The notes under the pieces: generated by a model
Databases searched by the model: none
Told to the model about the DNA's origin: nothing
What the model saw: the letters and a program-made list of their open reading frames with translations, nothing else
Assembly: GCA_024400455.1 (NCBI GenBank)
Contig: JAKSMU010000012.1
Location: 1-52,179 of the forward strand
Source: Bacteroidales bacterium
GTDB lineage: Bacteria > Bacteroidota > Bacteroidia > Bacteroidales > F082
Length of the DNA: 52,179 nt
Reading direction: 5' to 3'
Shown: in pieces, positions 36,122 through 43,591 of the stretch
How the letters are laid out: each line of letters opens with the position of its first letter
How positions within the stretch are numbered: the first letter of the stretch is position 1
Translations under genes and position numbers: made by a program

Positions 36122-36982
36122 ATGTTGAGTTATTACATCGTAGACGCCTTCACTGACAAGCCCTTCGGCGGCAACACGGCTGGCGTGGTGCTCATCGAAG
36201 CCGAACAGCCATTCCTTGAGGACGAGACCATGCGCCTCATCGCAGCGGAGTTCCGTTATTCCGAGACGGCCTTTGTCAAGGCAGAGACCGACGGCAGTTT
36301 TACCACACGCTATTTCACCCCCACTGGCGAAGTGCCGCTTTGCGGACACGCCACCGTCGCCACTTTCGGCGTGCTCTTCAAGAACGGCATGCTCCACGAA
36401 GGACAATGCTATCTCAACCACACTTTGTCCGGTGACCTGAAAGTCGTTGCCGGGCCAATCACCATGATGCAAATGGCTGAGCCAAAGCTCATCGCCACAC
36501 TCAGCGATACCGAACAAAATAGACTTTCTTCCATTATGGGGTTAACGGAGACAACCAATTTGCCCGTTCAAATCGTCAGCACAGGTTTGCCCGACATTAT
36601 GCTTCCTGTCGCCAGCATCAAGGCTTTGCAAAACCTTCGTCCCGACATGAAAGCCTTAAGCGAATTGAGCGAAAAATTGCAAGTTGTCGGCGTCCATGCC
36701 TTTGCCCTAAGCGAAGATGGCTACACCGCCCATGTGCGCAACTTCGCGCCGCTTTACGGCATCAACGAGGAATCGGCCACCGGAACCTCCAACGCCGCCT
36801 TGACTTACTACCTATACCACAACGGCATCATCAAGGCGCCAGCGCGATGCGCATTCCTGCAAGGCGAAGCCATGCAACGCCCATCGGTGATTGCCACTAC
36901 CCTATCGAGCAACGATTTACAATGCGAGATAATGGTTGGCGGGCCTTGTTGCGTGGTGGCTGAAGGGACACTGAATCTCTAA
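36122..36982 (+). CDS. PhzF-family isomerase/epimerase
   Basis: The 286-residue protein has the PhzF signatures: YYIVDAFTDKPFGGNTAGVV at the N-terminus, FRYSETAFV with the likely catalytic Glu, TRYFTPTGEVPLCGHATVA, and the second-domain NEESATGTSNAALTYYL. Members are diaminopimelate-epimerase folds that isomerise small acids; the native substrate of most is unknown. The ATG at 36122 is used since the conserved N-terminus starts there. It follows the HD gene by 69 bp and converges on the esterase gene with 3 bp between the stops. Confidence 0.88.
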   Translation: MLSYYIVDAFTDKPFGGNTAGVVLIEAEQPFLEDETMRLIAAEFRYSETAFVKAETDGSFTTRYFTPTGEVPLCGHATVATFGVLFKNGMLHEGQCYLNHTLSGDLKVVAGPITMMQMAEPKLIATLSDTEQNRLSSIMGLTETTNLPVQIVSTGLPDIMLPVASIKALQNLRPDMKALSELSEKLQVVGVHAFALSEDGYTAHVRNFAPLYGINEESATGTSNAALTYYLYHNGIIKAPARCAFLQGEAMQRPSVIATTLSSNDLQCEIMVGGPCCVVAEGTLNL

Positions 36983-36985
36983 ATA

Positions 36986-37639
36986 TCATTTACCTAAGAC
37001 TGCAGACAACGCCTTCACCATTCGCGGCACGACGGGCGAAAAATGCGTGCCTTCCACCAGCTCGAAAACGACTTTGCCTTGACACTTTCCCTTTAGTATG
37101 GCTGCGATTTCCGTAGTCTTCTCCTCCACCGTCGCCATCCGTTTTTCCTTGGCGTTTTTCTCCTTTTCGCCTAACAGAAGGCAAATGCCTTCCACTTTCG
37201 GCGAAATCTCATGGGTCCTCACCCATTCGGCAAAACCATCATACCACAATGAGCCGGAAATACTGATAACATTTTGAAAGACATCGGTATTGAAAGCCGT
37301 CCAAACAGCAAACAACCCCGAAAGCGACACGCCCATCAAGGTCCTTTGCGGATTTGTCAAACCCAATTCGACTTCCGCTTTCGGCACGATTTCGTTGCAC
37401 AATTTCGTCAGAAATGCCGAAGCTCGCCCGCCAAAAGACTTTGCTTTTTTGAACACGCCCAGCGCCGGCCAAGGTGTCAGGTCATCGTTCCAATCGGCGC
37501 CTTCAACCATGACGAATGAAAGCGAAAAAAGCTCTGCAAGTTCCTGCAAGTCATCATTTAAATCCTTTGAAACGCCTTCGGGTAGAATCAAATAGCAGAC
37601 CTTGTCGGCATTCTGTGTTTTTATGAGAGAGAAATCCAT
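36986..37639 (-). CDS. Alpha/beta-hydrolase, esterase-like (Fes/YbbA type)
   Basis: The 217-residue protein carries a GVSLSG nucleophile elbow (GxSxxG) and a late EGTHF providing the likely catalytic His, as in the putative-esterase family. There is no signal peptide, so it is cytosolic. The ATG at 37639 is one base downstream of the DUF6508 stop, which implies co-translation; a TTG at 37648 would add three residues. The substrate is unknown. Confidence 0.72.
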   Translation of the reverse strand: MDFSLIKTQNADKVCYLILPEGVSKDLNDDLQELAELFSLSFVMVEGADWNDDLTPWPALGVFKKAKSFGGRASAFLTKLCNEIVPKAEVELGLTNPQRTLMGVSLSGLFAVWTAFNTDVFQNVISISGSLWYDGFAEWVRTHEISPKVEGICLLLGEKEKNAKEKRMATVEEKTTEIAAILKGKCQGKVVFELVEGTHFSPVVPRMVKALSAVLGK

Positions 37640-37640
37640 A

Positions 37641-37958
37641 TCACGCAATCTCTAACATCCGCTTCAAAAGCCGCAGCAACTCACCGTTTTCGACGAAGGT
37701 CGCAATGTGTCCATCGCAAAAGCGCTCACCCCGATTGATGAATGTGAACATGGTTTTCAGTTCGTCCAGATCGTATTCCTCAATCGTTTTGCCCGATTCC
37801 ATGAGCACATCATAATGCGACAGATAATCATAATCTGGCTCCATAAAACCCAACGCCTGCGTGACCTCTGCTGGATAGCAAGGATAAGGATTGTATTCAA
37901 TCTTCGGATTGGTTTCGAGGAAGGCTATGCAAGCCTTGATTTCTTTTTTATCTGACAT
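37641..37958 (-). CDS. DUF6508-like small protein
   Basis: The 105-residue protein ends in FINRGERFCDGHIATFVENGELLRLLKRM. The RGERFCDG...ENGxLLRLLKR pattern is characteristic of DUF6508 proteins. The N-terminal half is acidic and aromatic-rich (YNPYPCYPAEV). It has no signal or membrane segment. It is probably co-transcribed with the esterase gene one base downstream. The function is unknown. Confidence 0.68.
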   Translation of the reverse strand: MSDKKEIKACIAFLETNPKIEYNPYPCYPAEVTQALGFMEPDYDYLSHYDVLMESGKTIEEYDLDELKTMFTFINRGERFCDGHIATFVENGELLRLLKRMLEIA

Positions 37959-38010
37959 AATATTCTCTTTTTCAACTCACAAAGGTACGACTTATTTCCA
38001 AGATTGCAAT

Positions 38011-39699
38011 TCAAAACCCAATCTTTCTAAATTTCGTATTGTTGATTGCCTCCTGCTGGCAGAATTCATTCAGTTGGACTTCGGTTGGGTTCTTGCCGCT
38101 GAGAATCTTTTCAACAGCACTTTTTCGGGCAATGTTTTCTATCTGTCCTCCACTGAAATCAAAACTGTCAGAAAGATGCTGAGCCATTTCATCAGTCAGT
38201 TCAGGCATCATCGACTTCCAAATAGCGCATTTCACTTCTTTTGTCGGTCTGCAAAACTCTATCTTGTAAATAAACCTCCTTTCAAATGCCTTGTCGAGAT
38301 TTGACGTGAGGTTGGTCGTCGCTATCATTATTCCGTCCAGACATTCCATTTGCTGAAGAATGATGTTCTGAATGGAGTTTTCCATCTTATCCACTGCACT
38401 CTCCGCTCTTTCCTTGCGTATGCTGAGAATGGCATCCGCCTCGTTGAACAGCAGTATCGGTTCATTCTTACCTTCCTTGCGGCACGATTCCACACACTGT
38501 TTGTAGTGCAAAAACGATTCGGTAATGTTCTTCTCACTTTCACCCACCCAACAGCTCTTGATGCTTGCCACATCTATTACCATCAAGTCGCGGCCTGTCG
38601 TTCTTGCAATCTGATAGACCGTTTCCGTCTTGCCCGTGCCTGGCACTCCATAAAACAGACAGGCAAACCCTTTGCGCAAGCCGCTTTCCGTAAGCCTTTG
38701 CTGTATTCGGGTGAAATTCTGTGACAACAACAGGTCTGTAAGCTGCGCAATCTGTTTCTCCTCATTTTCGTTGTAATACAGTTTCTTTTCAGTTATTGAA
38801 GTGTATTCTTTTGTGTTCTTCTGTTTCTTTGACTCACATTTCAGGCCTTCCATTCCAACGAAGAACTCATCTTTGGCCTGATTGGTAATACGATGGTAAT
38901 AATTGTCGCGCATTCCATCCGTCCCCACCTCTTCAAGAAGATGGTTTTCAACCAGATATGAATTTCGCCTATCAAATTCGGTTCGGAAAATTCGCACACG
39001 CCGTTTGCAGAAATATTTCTCCCAGCCGTATTCGCCTAAATCATCATCGTCTTCATTAATTAACTTATGTGCGAAAACCATAAACAACGCACCTTCGGAA
39101 TCGCCCACACAAAAATACTTCCTAAAAGCCTTGCAGAAGTCGAGATGTATATTGGAATCAACCAATTCATCAACACTTTCCTGAAAGTTCTCATTATTTT
39201 TTTCCGCATAGTCGCACATTTCCATTACTGCCTCGAAAAAATCGTCTATATTGAGTTGTTTCTTATGATTTTCGAATGTTTCATTGTTTTTGATGGCGTT
39301 AAACGCATCATAAGGAATGAAGTAATCGGATTCTCCATCATGCTTTCTTTTAACCAGAAGCCCTTTGTCAACGAGAGCTTTGTCTTCCGAAAGCAGTGAC
39401 AAGACGCGCACTCTTCGACACCGCGTCAACGAAGCGATGTCGCTGGAGTCAATTCTTTTGTAATTGCTGAGTTCAACGAACAAGGAGAAAAGCAATGCCT
39501 GTCGTTGGCTGATGCCGAGTCGGTTTGCCACAAACTCAAGATTCGCTTGGGCTTGTTGAAACACACTGTCGCCAAGTTTTTCTTCGACAGCGATGTTCAC
39601 TATTTGCTCGATATTGGAAATGATTGTGTCGTCTGCCTTTACAGTTGCCAGTTCCTCGATGTCGGCAACAGGCTCATTCTGTTCTTTTTTGCATGCCAT
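38011..39699 (-). CDS. AAA+ ATPase with N-terminal helical/winged-helix region
   Basis: The 562-residue protein has a C-terminal AAA+ module: Walker A GVPGTGKTET (351-360), Walker B ILLFNEAD (415-422, with Asn where Asp is usual), sensor 1 ATTNLTSNLD, and an arginine-finger region FERRFIYKIEF. A C-terminal lid with FSGGQIENIARKS follows. The first 330 residues are helical with a possible winged-helix segment (LGISQRQALLFSLFVELSNY). Proteins of this type are common in Bacteroidota and some sit in defence islands, but the role here is unknown. The gene is AT-rich compared with the core genes. A -7 box and a TGTGCC-N7-GGCACA palindrome lie upstream. Confidence 0.82.
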   Translation of the reverse strand: MACKKEQNEPVADIEELATVKADDTIISNIEQIVNIAVEEKLGDSVFQQAQANLEFVANRLGISQRQALLFSLFVELSNYKRIDSSDIASLTRCRRVRVLSLLSEDKALVDKGLLVKRKHDGESDYFIPYDAFNAIKNNETFENHKKQLNIDDFFEAVMEMCDYAEKNNENFQESVDELVDSNIHLDFCKAFRKYFCVGDSEGALFMVFAHKLINEDDDDLGEYGWEKYFCKRRVRIFRTEFDRRNSYLVENHLLEEVGTDGMRDNYYHRITNQAKDEFFVGMEGLKCESKKQKNTKEYTSITEKKLYYNENEEKQIAQLTDLLLSQNFTRIQQRLTESGLRKGFACLFYGVPGTGKTETVYQIARTTGRDLMVIDVASIKSCWVGESEKNITESFLHYKQCVESCRKEGKNEPILLFNEADAILSIRKERAESAVDKMENSIQNIILQQMECLDGIMIATTNLTSNLDKAFERRFIYKIEFCRPTKEVKCAIWKSMMPELTDEMAQHLSDSFDFSGGQIENIARKSAVEKILSGKNPTEVQLNEFCQQEAINNTKFRKIGF

Positions 39700-39726
39700 A
39701 ATCTACAGTATTTTTTGATTTCGGCA

Positions 39727-39735
39727 GCAAAAGTA
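39727..39735 (-). promoter_or_regulatory. -7 promoter box for the AAA+ gene
   Basis: The minus strand reads TACTTTTGC, a full match, 28 bp before the start codon. Confidence 0.55.
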
Positions 39736-39744
39736 AAAGATGCT

Positions 39745-39763
39745 TGTGCCAAAAACGGGCACA
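39745..39763. promoter_or_regulatory. Candidate operator upstream of the AAA+ gene
   Basis: TGTGCC and GGCACA form a perfect inverted repeat with a 7-base spacer, centred 19 bp upstream of the -7 TA. Two stronger GCC-N7-GGC palindromes near the WYL gene have the same geometry. Confidence 0.4.
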
Positions 39764-39866
39764 TGTAAAAACTTTTGAGAAAAATACTTATCAGTCAAAA
39801 ACCTTGTTTTTCTTCACCTTTTATGAAATGCAGTTTTTTCATGCTATAGGAAAGCTAAGAAACACA

Positions 39867-40655
39867 TTATTTGTTACATAACTTAGCATAGTTCGGGTCA
39901 ATATAGTAACGATACCATTCCATTGCACCATCATATATAGCCTGTTCCGATGAACGGCTACTTGGATGTCCTGAATAAAGAATTGTTACTTTTTCATTCT
40001 CTTTCTTTGCTTCATAAACATGAAGATTTCGGTAAACTTTTGTGACGCATCCTTTTTCTTTGAAGAATTTTAGGACAAAATCATAAATTGGTTGTCCCAT
40101 ACACACAATAAAATTAGGATTTAGAATATCGATTTCTCGTTGCAAAAAAGCACCAAACTTTGACAGATGCTCACTTAGTTCCTTATCTTTTATCTCAGGT
40201 TTCCCTTGTAGTTTCTTGCTCTCAACAAAAGCAAATGGCACCTTGTTGACAAGTGATATTATATCCTCAGTTTTCGCTTCGTTGAACCAACACAGCCATT
40301 CCTTATTCGAATTGTAAACTCCCCAGAACAATCTGGCAATAATTCTGAGAAATTTTGTCTTCAAGGTGCGGTTGGCTTCCTTCTGCTTTTGCTCCTTGAC
40401 ATTATCCATGACAGTTGTCCTAACCCACAACCGCGCATCATCGTCACTCTCAACTGATGGCTGATCCTTTAGGATAAACATGATACGCTTGTCACTATTT
40501 TTCCAAGCCAAATCAGAGGCTTCAATAGACATGTTGTTGTTGTACATCAGCCCATCTCTTGTAAAAAAGACTTCTTGCTGATTTCCATATTCTTGAATCA
40601 GGGATTCTTTCCACTCATCGAAGAGTGTATTTAATAGGTTATTAATACTTTCCAC
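39867..40655 (-). CDS. Uracil-DNA-glycosylase-like protein
   Basis: The 262-residue protein has elements of the UDG superfamily in order: a MFILKDQPSVESDD strand-loop in the place of the GExPG motif, a central DILNPNFIVCMGQPIYDFV strand, and a late LYSGHPSSRSSEQAIYDG resembling the HPS motif. The fit is at fold level, so glycosylase activity is not assured. The gene is AT-rich and lies between the AAA+ ATPase and the small WYL-associated gene, all on the minus strand. A TATCTTTG box lies at 40678-40685. Confidence 0.6.
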   Translation of the reverse strand: MESINNLLNTLFDEWKESLIQEYGNQQEVFFTRDGLMYNNNMSIEASDLAWKNSDKRIMFILKDQPSVESDDDARLWVRTTVMDNVKEQKQKEANRTLKTKFLRIIARLFWGVYNSNKEWLCWFNEAKTEDIISLVNKVPFAFVESKKLQGKPEIKDKELSEHLSKFGAFLQREIDILNPNFIVCMGQPIYDFVLKFFKEKGCVTKVYRNLHVYEAKKENEKVTILYSGHPSSRSSEQAIYDGAMEWYRYYIDPNYAKLCNK

Positions 40656-40835
40656 AGTTAGCTTTTTTAATTCGCTTCAAAGATAAAAAAAATTCATTTC
40701 AAAGATTCTTTCCCTTACAATTATTTCATACCCAATGTTTGAGTATTATCTTGACATTTTTATTGATGGCCGTTTATGCCGTTTTTGTGAATTTCAAGGG
40801 AAGAGCACCAAAGCGCCCTTCCCTTTGCTTGCCAC
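40656..40835. other. Spacer with a GC-rich hairpin and no gene
   Basis: AAGGGAAG (40796-40803) pairs with CTTCCCTT (40818-40825) just after the small gene on the minus strand. A T-run is missing, so terminator function is uncertain. Confidence 0.5.
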
Positions 40836-41057
40836 TTACTTTTTAGGCACAAAAACATAGACCTTGTCGCTAATACGTTTTTCCTCACCACCAAGCAATC
40901 GGGCCGCATTCACCAACTCACCGTAAGAGTTGTAAGTCTGAACATTGCCATTTGGAAAATTTAAAGTAAACATGATTCCAGCCCTAAATCCGTGTCGGGC
41001 GCAACTTTTGTTGAATCCTACTCTGTTGTACGCTTTTCGGAACCGCGTTTTATTCAT
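40836..41057 (-). CDS. Small protein of unknown function behind a structured RNA
   Basis: The frame encodes 73 residues from ATG 41057: a basic N-terminal 28 residues (NKTRFRKAYNRVGFNKSC...), then MFTLNFPNGNVQTYNSYGEL and GGEEKRISDKVYVFVPKK. A shorter 45-residue version from the internal Met is possible. There is no signal or membrane segment and I do not recognise a family. It lies directly downstream of the three-way-junction RNA and its promoter, so it may be under its control. Confidence 0.5.
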   Translation of the reverse strand: MNKTRFRKAYNRVGFNKSCARHGFRAGIMFTLNFPNGNVQTYNSYGELVNAARLLGGEEKRISDKVYVFVPKK

Positions 41058-41099
41058 TGATTTTTAATGCCTTCACATACAGATATAGCGTACCCTTCC

Positions 41100-41258
41100 C
41101 CGTTTCAGGTAGAAAAGGCATCGCCAAACGCCACGAGACACTGAAATACAAGGTAGAGTACGCCTAAAACTGGCGTAAACCCATTGCAGTTCCTGTCTCA
41201 AAAATTGGCGATTTCTTTCTACAGAACCACAATAGCTGTCGCTATTTCCATAAAACGG
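41100..41258 (-). ncRNA. Candidate structured RNA / cis-regulatory leader (three-way junction)
   Basis: Read on the minus strand from 41258, P1 pairs CCGTTT (41258-41253) with AAACGG (41105-41100). Inside P1 lies hairpin P2, AATAGC-gaca-GCTATT (41246-41231). A long arm follows, with four nested stems: GTAGAAA/TTTCTAC, ATCGCCAA/TTGGCGAT (8 bp), GAGACA/TGTCTC and TACGCC/GGCGTA, ending in a 7-base loop (41222-41109). A -7 box TATATTTGC at 41269-41261 would start transcription right at P1. The ATG of the small gene is about 43 nt beyond the structure. No T-run follows, so it looks like a leader rather than a stand-alone RNA. It does not match SRP RNA or any riboswitch I know. Confidence 0.55.
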
Positions 41259-41260
41259 CT

Positions 41261-41269
41261 GCAAATATA
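41261..41269 (-). promoter_or_regulatory. -7 promoter box for the structured RNA
   Basis: The minus strand reads TATATTTGC, a full TAnnTTTGC match immediately before P1 of the RNA. Confidence 0.55.
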
Positions 41270-41348
41270 GGAAATTTTCCGTTTTTGCTTGTGCCGCTAA
41301 AAAATAATTGCATCCCAGTATCATCGTAGCGAAGTTTTATTTCGGGTA

Positions 41349-41356
41349 CAAAATTA
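41349..41356 (-). promoter_or_regulatory. Second -7 box upstream of the structured RNA
   Basis: The minus strand reads TAATTTTG. It lies a few bases downstream of the palindrome at 41360-41390, with the same geometry as at the WYL promoter. Confidence 0.45.
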
Positions 41357-41359
41357 TAA

Positions 41360-41390
41360 CAGAGGTGCGCCTAATGAGGGCACACCTCTG
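41360..41390. promoter_or_regulatory. Palindrome A, candidate WYL operator
   Basis: CAGAGGTG-c-GCC pairs with GGC-a-CACCTCTG around TAATGAG. Its centre is 19 bp upstream of the -7 TA at 41356. The loop and inner stem (GCCTAATnnGGGC) are shared with the palindrome at 42406-42432. It could instead be the terminator of the WYL gene. Confidence 0.5.
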
Positions 41391-41462
41391 TAAAAAAAGT
41401 GTTATTTCTTCGAAATTCACAATATCTTCAAAGCTATCGCCGCGCAAGCCTCCGCATCAGCT

Positions 41463-42371
41463 TCAATCTTCCTCATATTTATTCCACATCCGTTTCACGA
41501 TTTCCGCTATTTCCTTGCGCAACCAAAGCGGTTCCAGCACTTCCATTTCGTCGGCATTGCGCAGGATTTCCTGCTGAAAATCCCATGTCGGGCGGATTCG
41601 CATGGCAAAGATACTATAATCTTCATTGCGTTCCGTTTCAACTTGCGATTCATGCAAAGGCAAAGAGCGCAGATAATTGGCTTGCAAAGCACTGACTTTC
41701 AGCCTCACATCTTCTATTTTCATGTCTTTCATCACGATGACGCCAAAACTGCTGTCGAAAAACACCTCGGGACAGAAATCTTTAGGATAGACAAATGTCG
41801 CGTCCAAAATCTTCACTTCACGAATGCGGTCCAAGGCAAAAATGCGGATTTCGCCATGCGAATGGCTGAAACCTACCACATACCAGCGCTGACGGAAAAT
41901 CTTCACACAATACGGGTCGATGGTATAGACCGACGGCTCTGACTTCCAATAACTCTGATGCACAAATTCGATGGTCTTGCTTGACTTCATCGCCGACAAA
42001 ATTGGGGAAAGATACACATTGCCCGAAGGAACATTTTCCAGCAAAATCCTGTCTTTCAAGGCGATATTCTCCACAAGCATGTTGCTCACCGAAACGGTGT
42101 CCATCATCCAATTCTGGATGCTGTTGCCCTTGATATCCTCGCGGTTTTCAATGTAATAGCGGTAGCCGTCCTTGCGGTCGCACTCTATGTTGATTCCGAA
42201 TATTTCTTCCGCGGCCGCACGCCATTTGTGGAAAGTGCGCAAAGGAATCTCCAAACCTTCGCTCAAATCGCTGTCAAGCCATTTCCAGTTGATTTCCTCA
42301 AAGCTGATTCGCTTTGCATCGTAGATGGTCCTCACCAACCACACATATTTATACATCTGATTCCGCGCCAT
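41463..42371 (-). CDS. WYL-domain transcriptional regulator
   Basis: The 302-residue protein starts with a helix-turn-helix-like region (IPLRTFHKWRAAAEEIFGINI). The WYL domain follows (PYCVKIFRQRWYVVGFSHSH, then IRIFALDRIREV) and then the WCX-type C-terminal domain. WYL regulators sense nucleic-acid fragments or nucleotides and often control anti-phage systems (BrxR and CapW are examples). The start is placed at ATG 42371; an ATG at 42383 would leave almost no leader after the -7 box at 42391-42399. A perfect palindrome covers the -33 region, which suggests autoregulation. Confidence 0.85.
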   Translation of the reverse strand: MARNQMYKYVWLVRTIYDAKRISFEEINWKWLDSDLSEGLEIPLRTFHKWRAAAEEIFGINIECDRKDGYRYYIENREDIKGNSIQNWMMDTVSVSNMLVENIALKDRILLENVPSGNVYLSPILSAMKSSKTIEFVHQSYWKSEPSVYTIDPYCVKIFRQRWYVVGFSHSHGEIRIFALDRIREVKILDATFVYPKDFCPEVFFDSSFGVIVMKDMKIEDVRLKVSALQANYLRSLPLHESQVETERNEDYSIFAMRIRPTWDFQQEILRNADEMEVLEPLWLRKEIAEIVKRMWNKYEED

Positions 42372-42390
42372 GACATTTTGCATTTACGCT

Positions 42391-42399
42391 GCAAAGATA
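42391..42399 (-). promoter_or_regulatory. -7 promoter box for the WYL gene
   Basis: The minus strand reads TATCTTTGC, a full match, 20 bp before ATG 42371. Confidence 0.6.
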
Positions 42400-42405
42400 A
42401 AAATA

Positions 42406-42432
42406 AAGGTATGCCTAATCGGGGCATACCTT
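42406..42432. promoter_or_regulatory. Palindrome B, candidate WYL operator
   Basis: AAGGTATGCC (42406-42415) and GGCATACCTT (42423-42432) are exact reverse complements with the 7-base spacer TAATCGG. The centre is 20 bp upstream of the -7 TA, covering the -33 position. It may also serve as the terminator of the T9SS gene ending at 42481, since a T-rich run follows on the minus strand. Confidence 0.6.
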
Positions 42433-42480
42433 AAAAGTTTCAATAGTTTTTATGACTTGTGTGTCTTTTGCACAAATGGA

Positions 42481-43344
42481 TTATTCGCCGACCACCACAC
42501 GCTGCGTTGCGCAACCGTTTTCAGTCTCGATGCGCACAAAATAGACGCCTGCTTCATACCGACTTAAATCCATCGTCACCTGGTCGGCATCGACAGCGAA
42601 GCTGAAGACTTTCTGTCCCAGCGTATTGAAAACGGTGATTTGCCTCATGCCATCAGCCTTGACGGTCACCTGACCTTGCGTTGGATTCGGCGCAACGCAA
42701 GCCTCAATCTGTGTTTCACTTACAGCATCATAATCAGCGGCAACGATGGTGACATCGTCCACATCCAATTTATATTGGTCGGTGCAGTTGAAATGGCGAA
42801 TGGCAACATAAATCAATTGTCCTTCATACTGGCTCAAATCGACACGGTATTCTGTCCATTCGCTTTGGCCTTTGTTCCAATTGTTCGGGATGGTCCATTC
42901 GGCGATGGTCGTGAAATCAGCTGGATCGGTGTTTCCCGAAGTCGAAACTGCCACGCCAAAGTGTTCTTCAGGATAGATTTCATCGTGCGAGCAAGCCCAA
43001 AAACTGATGCTGGCATCAGCGCTGGCCAAAAACTGGCGCGAAACGAGATAATTGTCTGGTGTCAAGACATTTGGATATTGATAGGATTCCGAGCAAGCCC
43101 AGCCATCGGTTTCATTGTGACCCATTTCGGTGCCTAACACGCGGCCATTGAACCAATCATAGCCATCGCCGTCAGCATCAATGGTAGTCCAGTCAGTGAG
43201 AACGAGTTCACCTTCAAAATCGTAAGTGTATGTCACTCCCCTATTTGGAGCATTAAGGAAGGTGTTTTCAACCGAGAAATTCTGCGCATTCATTTGGCCC
43301 AACCCCAAAAAGGCGAGCATCACCAAAAAGAAAGATTCTTTCAT
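42481..43344 (-). CDS. Single-module cleaved-adhesin protein with T9SS sorting domain
   Basis: The 287-residue protein has a signal peptide (MKESFFLVMLAFLGLGQMNA) and one jelly-roll module of the choice-of-anchor J/cleaved-adhesin type (YDFEGELVLTDWTTIDADGDGYDW ... YKLDVDDVTIV). The sorting domain has ACVAPNPTQGQVTVKADG, FNTLGQKVFSF and EAGVYFVRIE. Its module is clearly related to that of the frameshifted gene at 27898 (shared TTIDADGDG, SPDNYLVSP-like and AVSTSGNTDPADFTTIAEW segments), so the two are paralogues. It is expected on the cell surface or secreted; the ligand is unknown. A -7 box lies at 43388-43396. Confidence 0.85.
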   Translation of the reverse strand: MKESFFLVMLAFLGLGQMNAQNFSVENTFLNAPNRGVTYTYDFEGELVLTDWTTIDADGDGYDWFNGRVLGTEMGHNETDGWACSESYQYPNVLTPDNYLVSRQFLASADASISFWACSHDEIYPEEHFGVAVSTSGNTDPADFTTIAEWTIPNNWNKGQSEWTEYRVDLSQYEGQLIYVAIRHFNCTDQYKLDVDDVTIVAADYDAVSETQIEACVAPNPTQGQVTVKADGMRQITVFNTLGQKVFSFAVDADQVTMDLSRYEAGVYFVRIETENGCATQRVVVGE

Positions 43345-43387
43345 TTTATCAGTATTTAAATGGTTATCAAAACGATTTATATAATCT

Positions 43388-43396
43388 GCAAAAATA
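43388..43396 (-). promoter_or_regulatory. -7 promoter box for the small T9SS gene
   Basis: The minus strand reads TATTTTTGC, 44 bp before the start codon. Confidence 0.55.
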
Positions 43397-43438
43397 AGTT
43401 TTTTCCACGAGCAAGACCTTTTATGAAGGAATAATTTC

Positions 43439-43447
43439 TATTTTTGC
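43439..43447 (+). promoter_or_regulatory. -7 promoter box for tRNA-Arg
   Basis: TATTTTTGC ends 10 bp before the first tRNA base, so transcription would start just ahead of the mature 5' end. Confidence 0.65.
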
Positions 43448-43457
43448 AGTTCATAAA

Positions 43458-43532
43458 GGACCCGTAGTTTAATGGATAAAATAAAGGATTCCGGTTCCTT
43501 AGCTCAGGGTTCGATTCCCTGCGGGTTCACCA
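43458..43532 (+). tRNA. tRNA-Arg (anticodon CCG)
   Basis: The acceptor stem GGACCCG pairs with CGGGTTC, with one G-U pair. The anticodon arm AAGGA-TTCCGGT-TCCTT presents CCG, and the T arm is CAGGG-TTCGATT-CCCTG. A73 and an encoded CCA end follow. All arms of a 75-nt tRNA are present. It is a single-gene unit with its own promoter box and terminator. Confidence 0.95.
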
Positions 43533-43538
43533 CAAAAA

Positions 43539-43570
43539 AAAGCCCCGGTCAAATTGGCCGAGGCTTTATT
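43539..43570 (+). terminator. Terminator after tRNA-Arg
   Basis: AAAGCC (43539-43544) pairs with GGCTTT (43562-43567), with an inner CGGTC/GGCCG stem. Confidence 0.75.
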
Positions 43571-43591
43571 ATTTTATTCGTATTCAGATGA

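Noticed and set aside
40796..40825. Intrinsic terminator after the small gene
   Set aside because: The stem is good (8 bp) but no T-run follows on the minus strand, so it is recorded only as a hairpin.
41109..41222. SRP (4.5S) RNA as the identity of the long hairpin arm
   Set aside because: The apical loop lacks the conserved GGAA-type tetraloop and the internal loop of SRP RNA.
41073..41324. 83-residue frame on the minus strand
   Set aside because: It runs through all the stems of the candidate structured RNA and its product has no recognisable character, so the RNA explains the sequence better.
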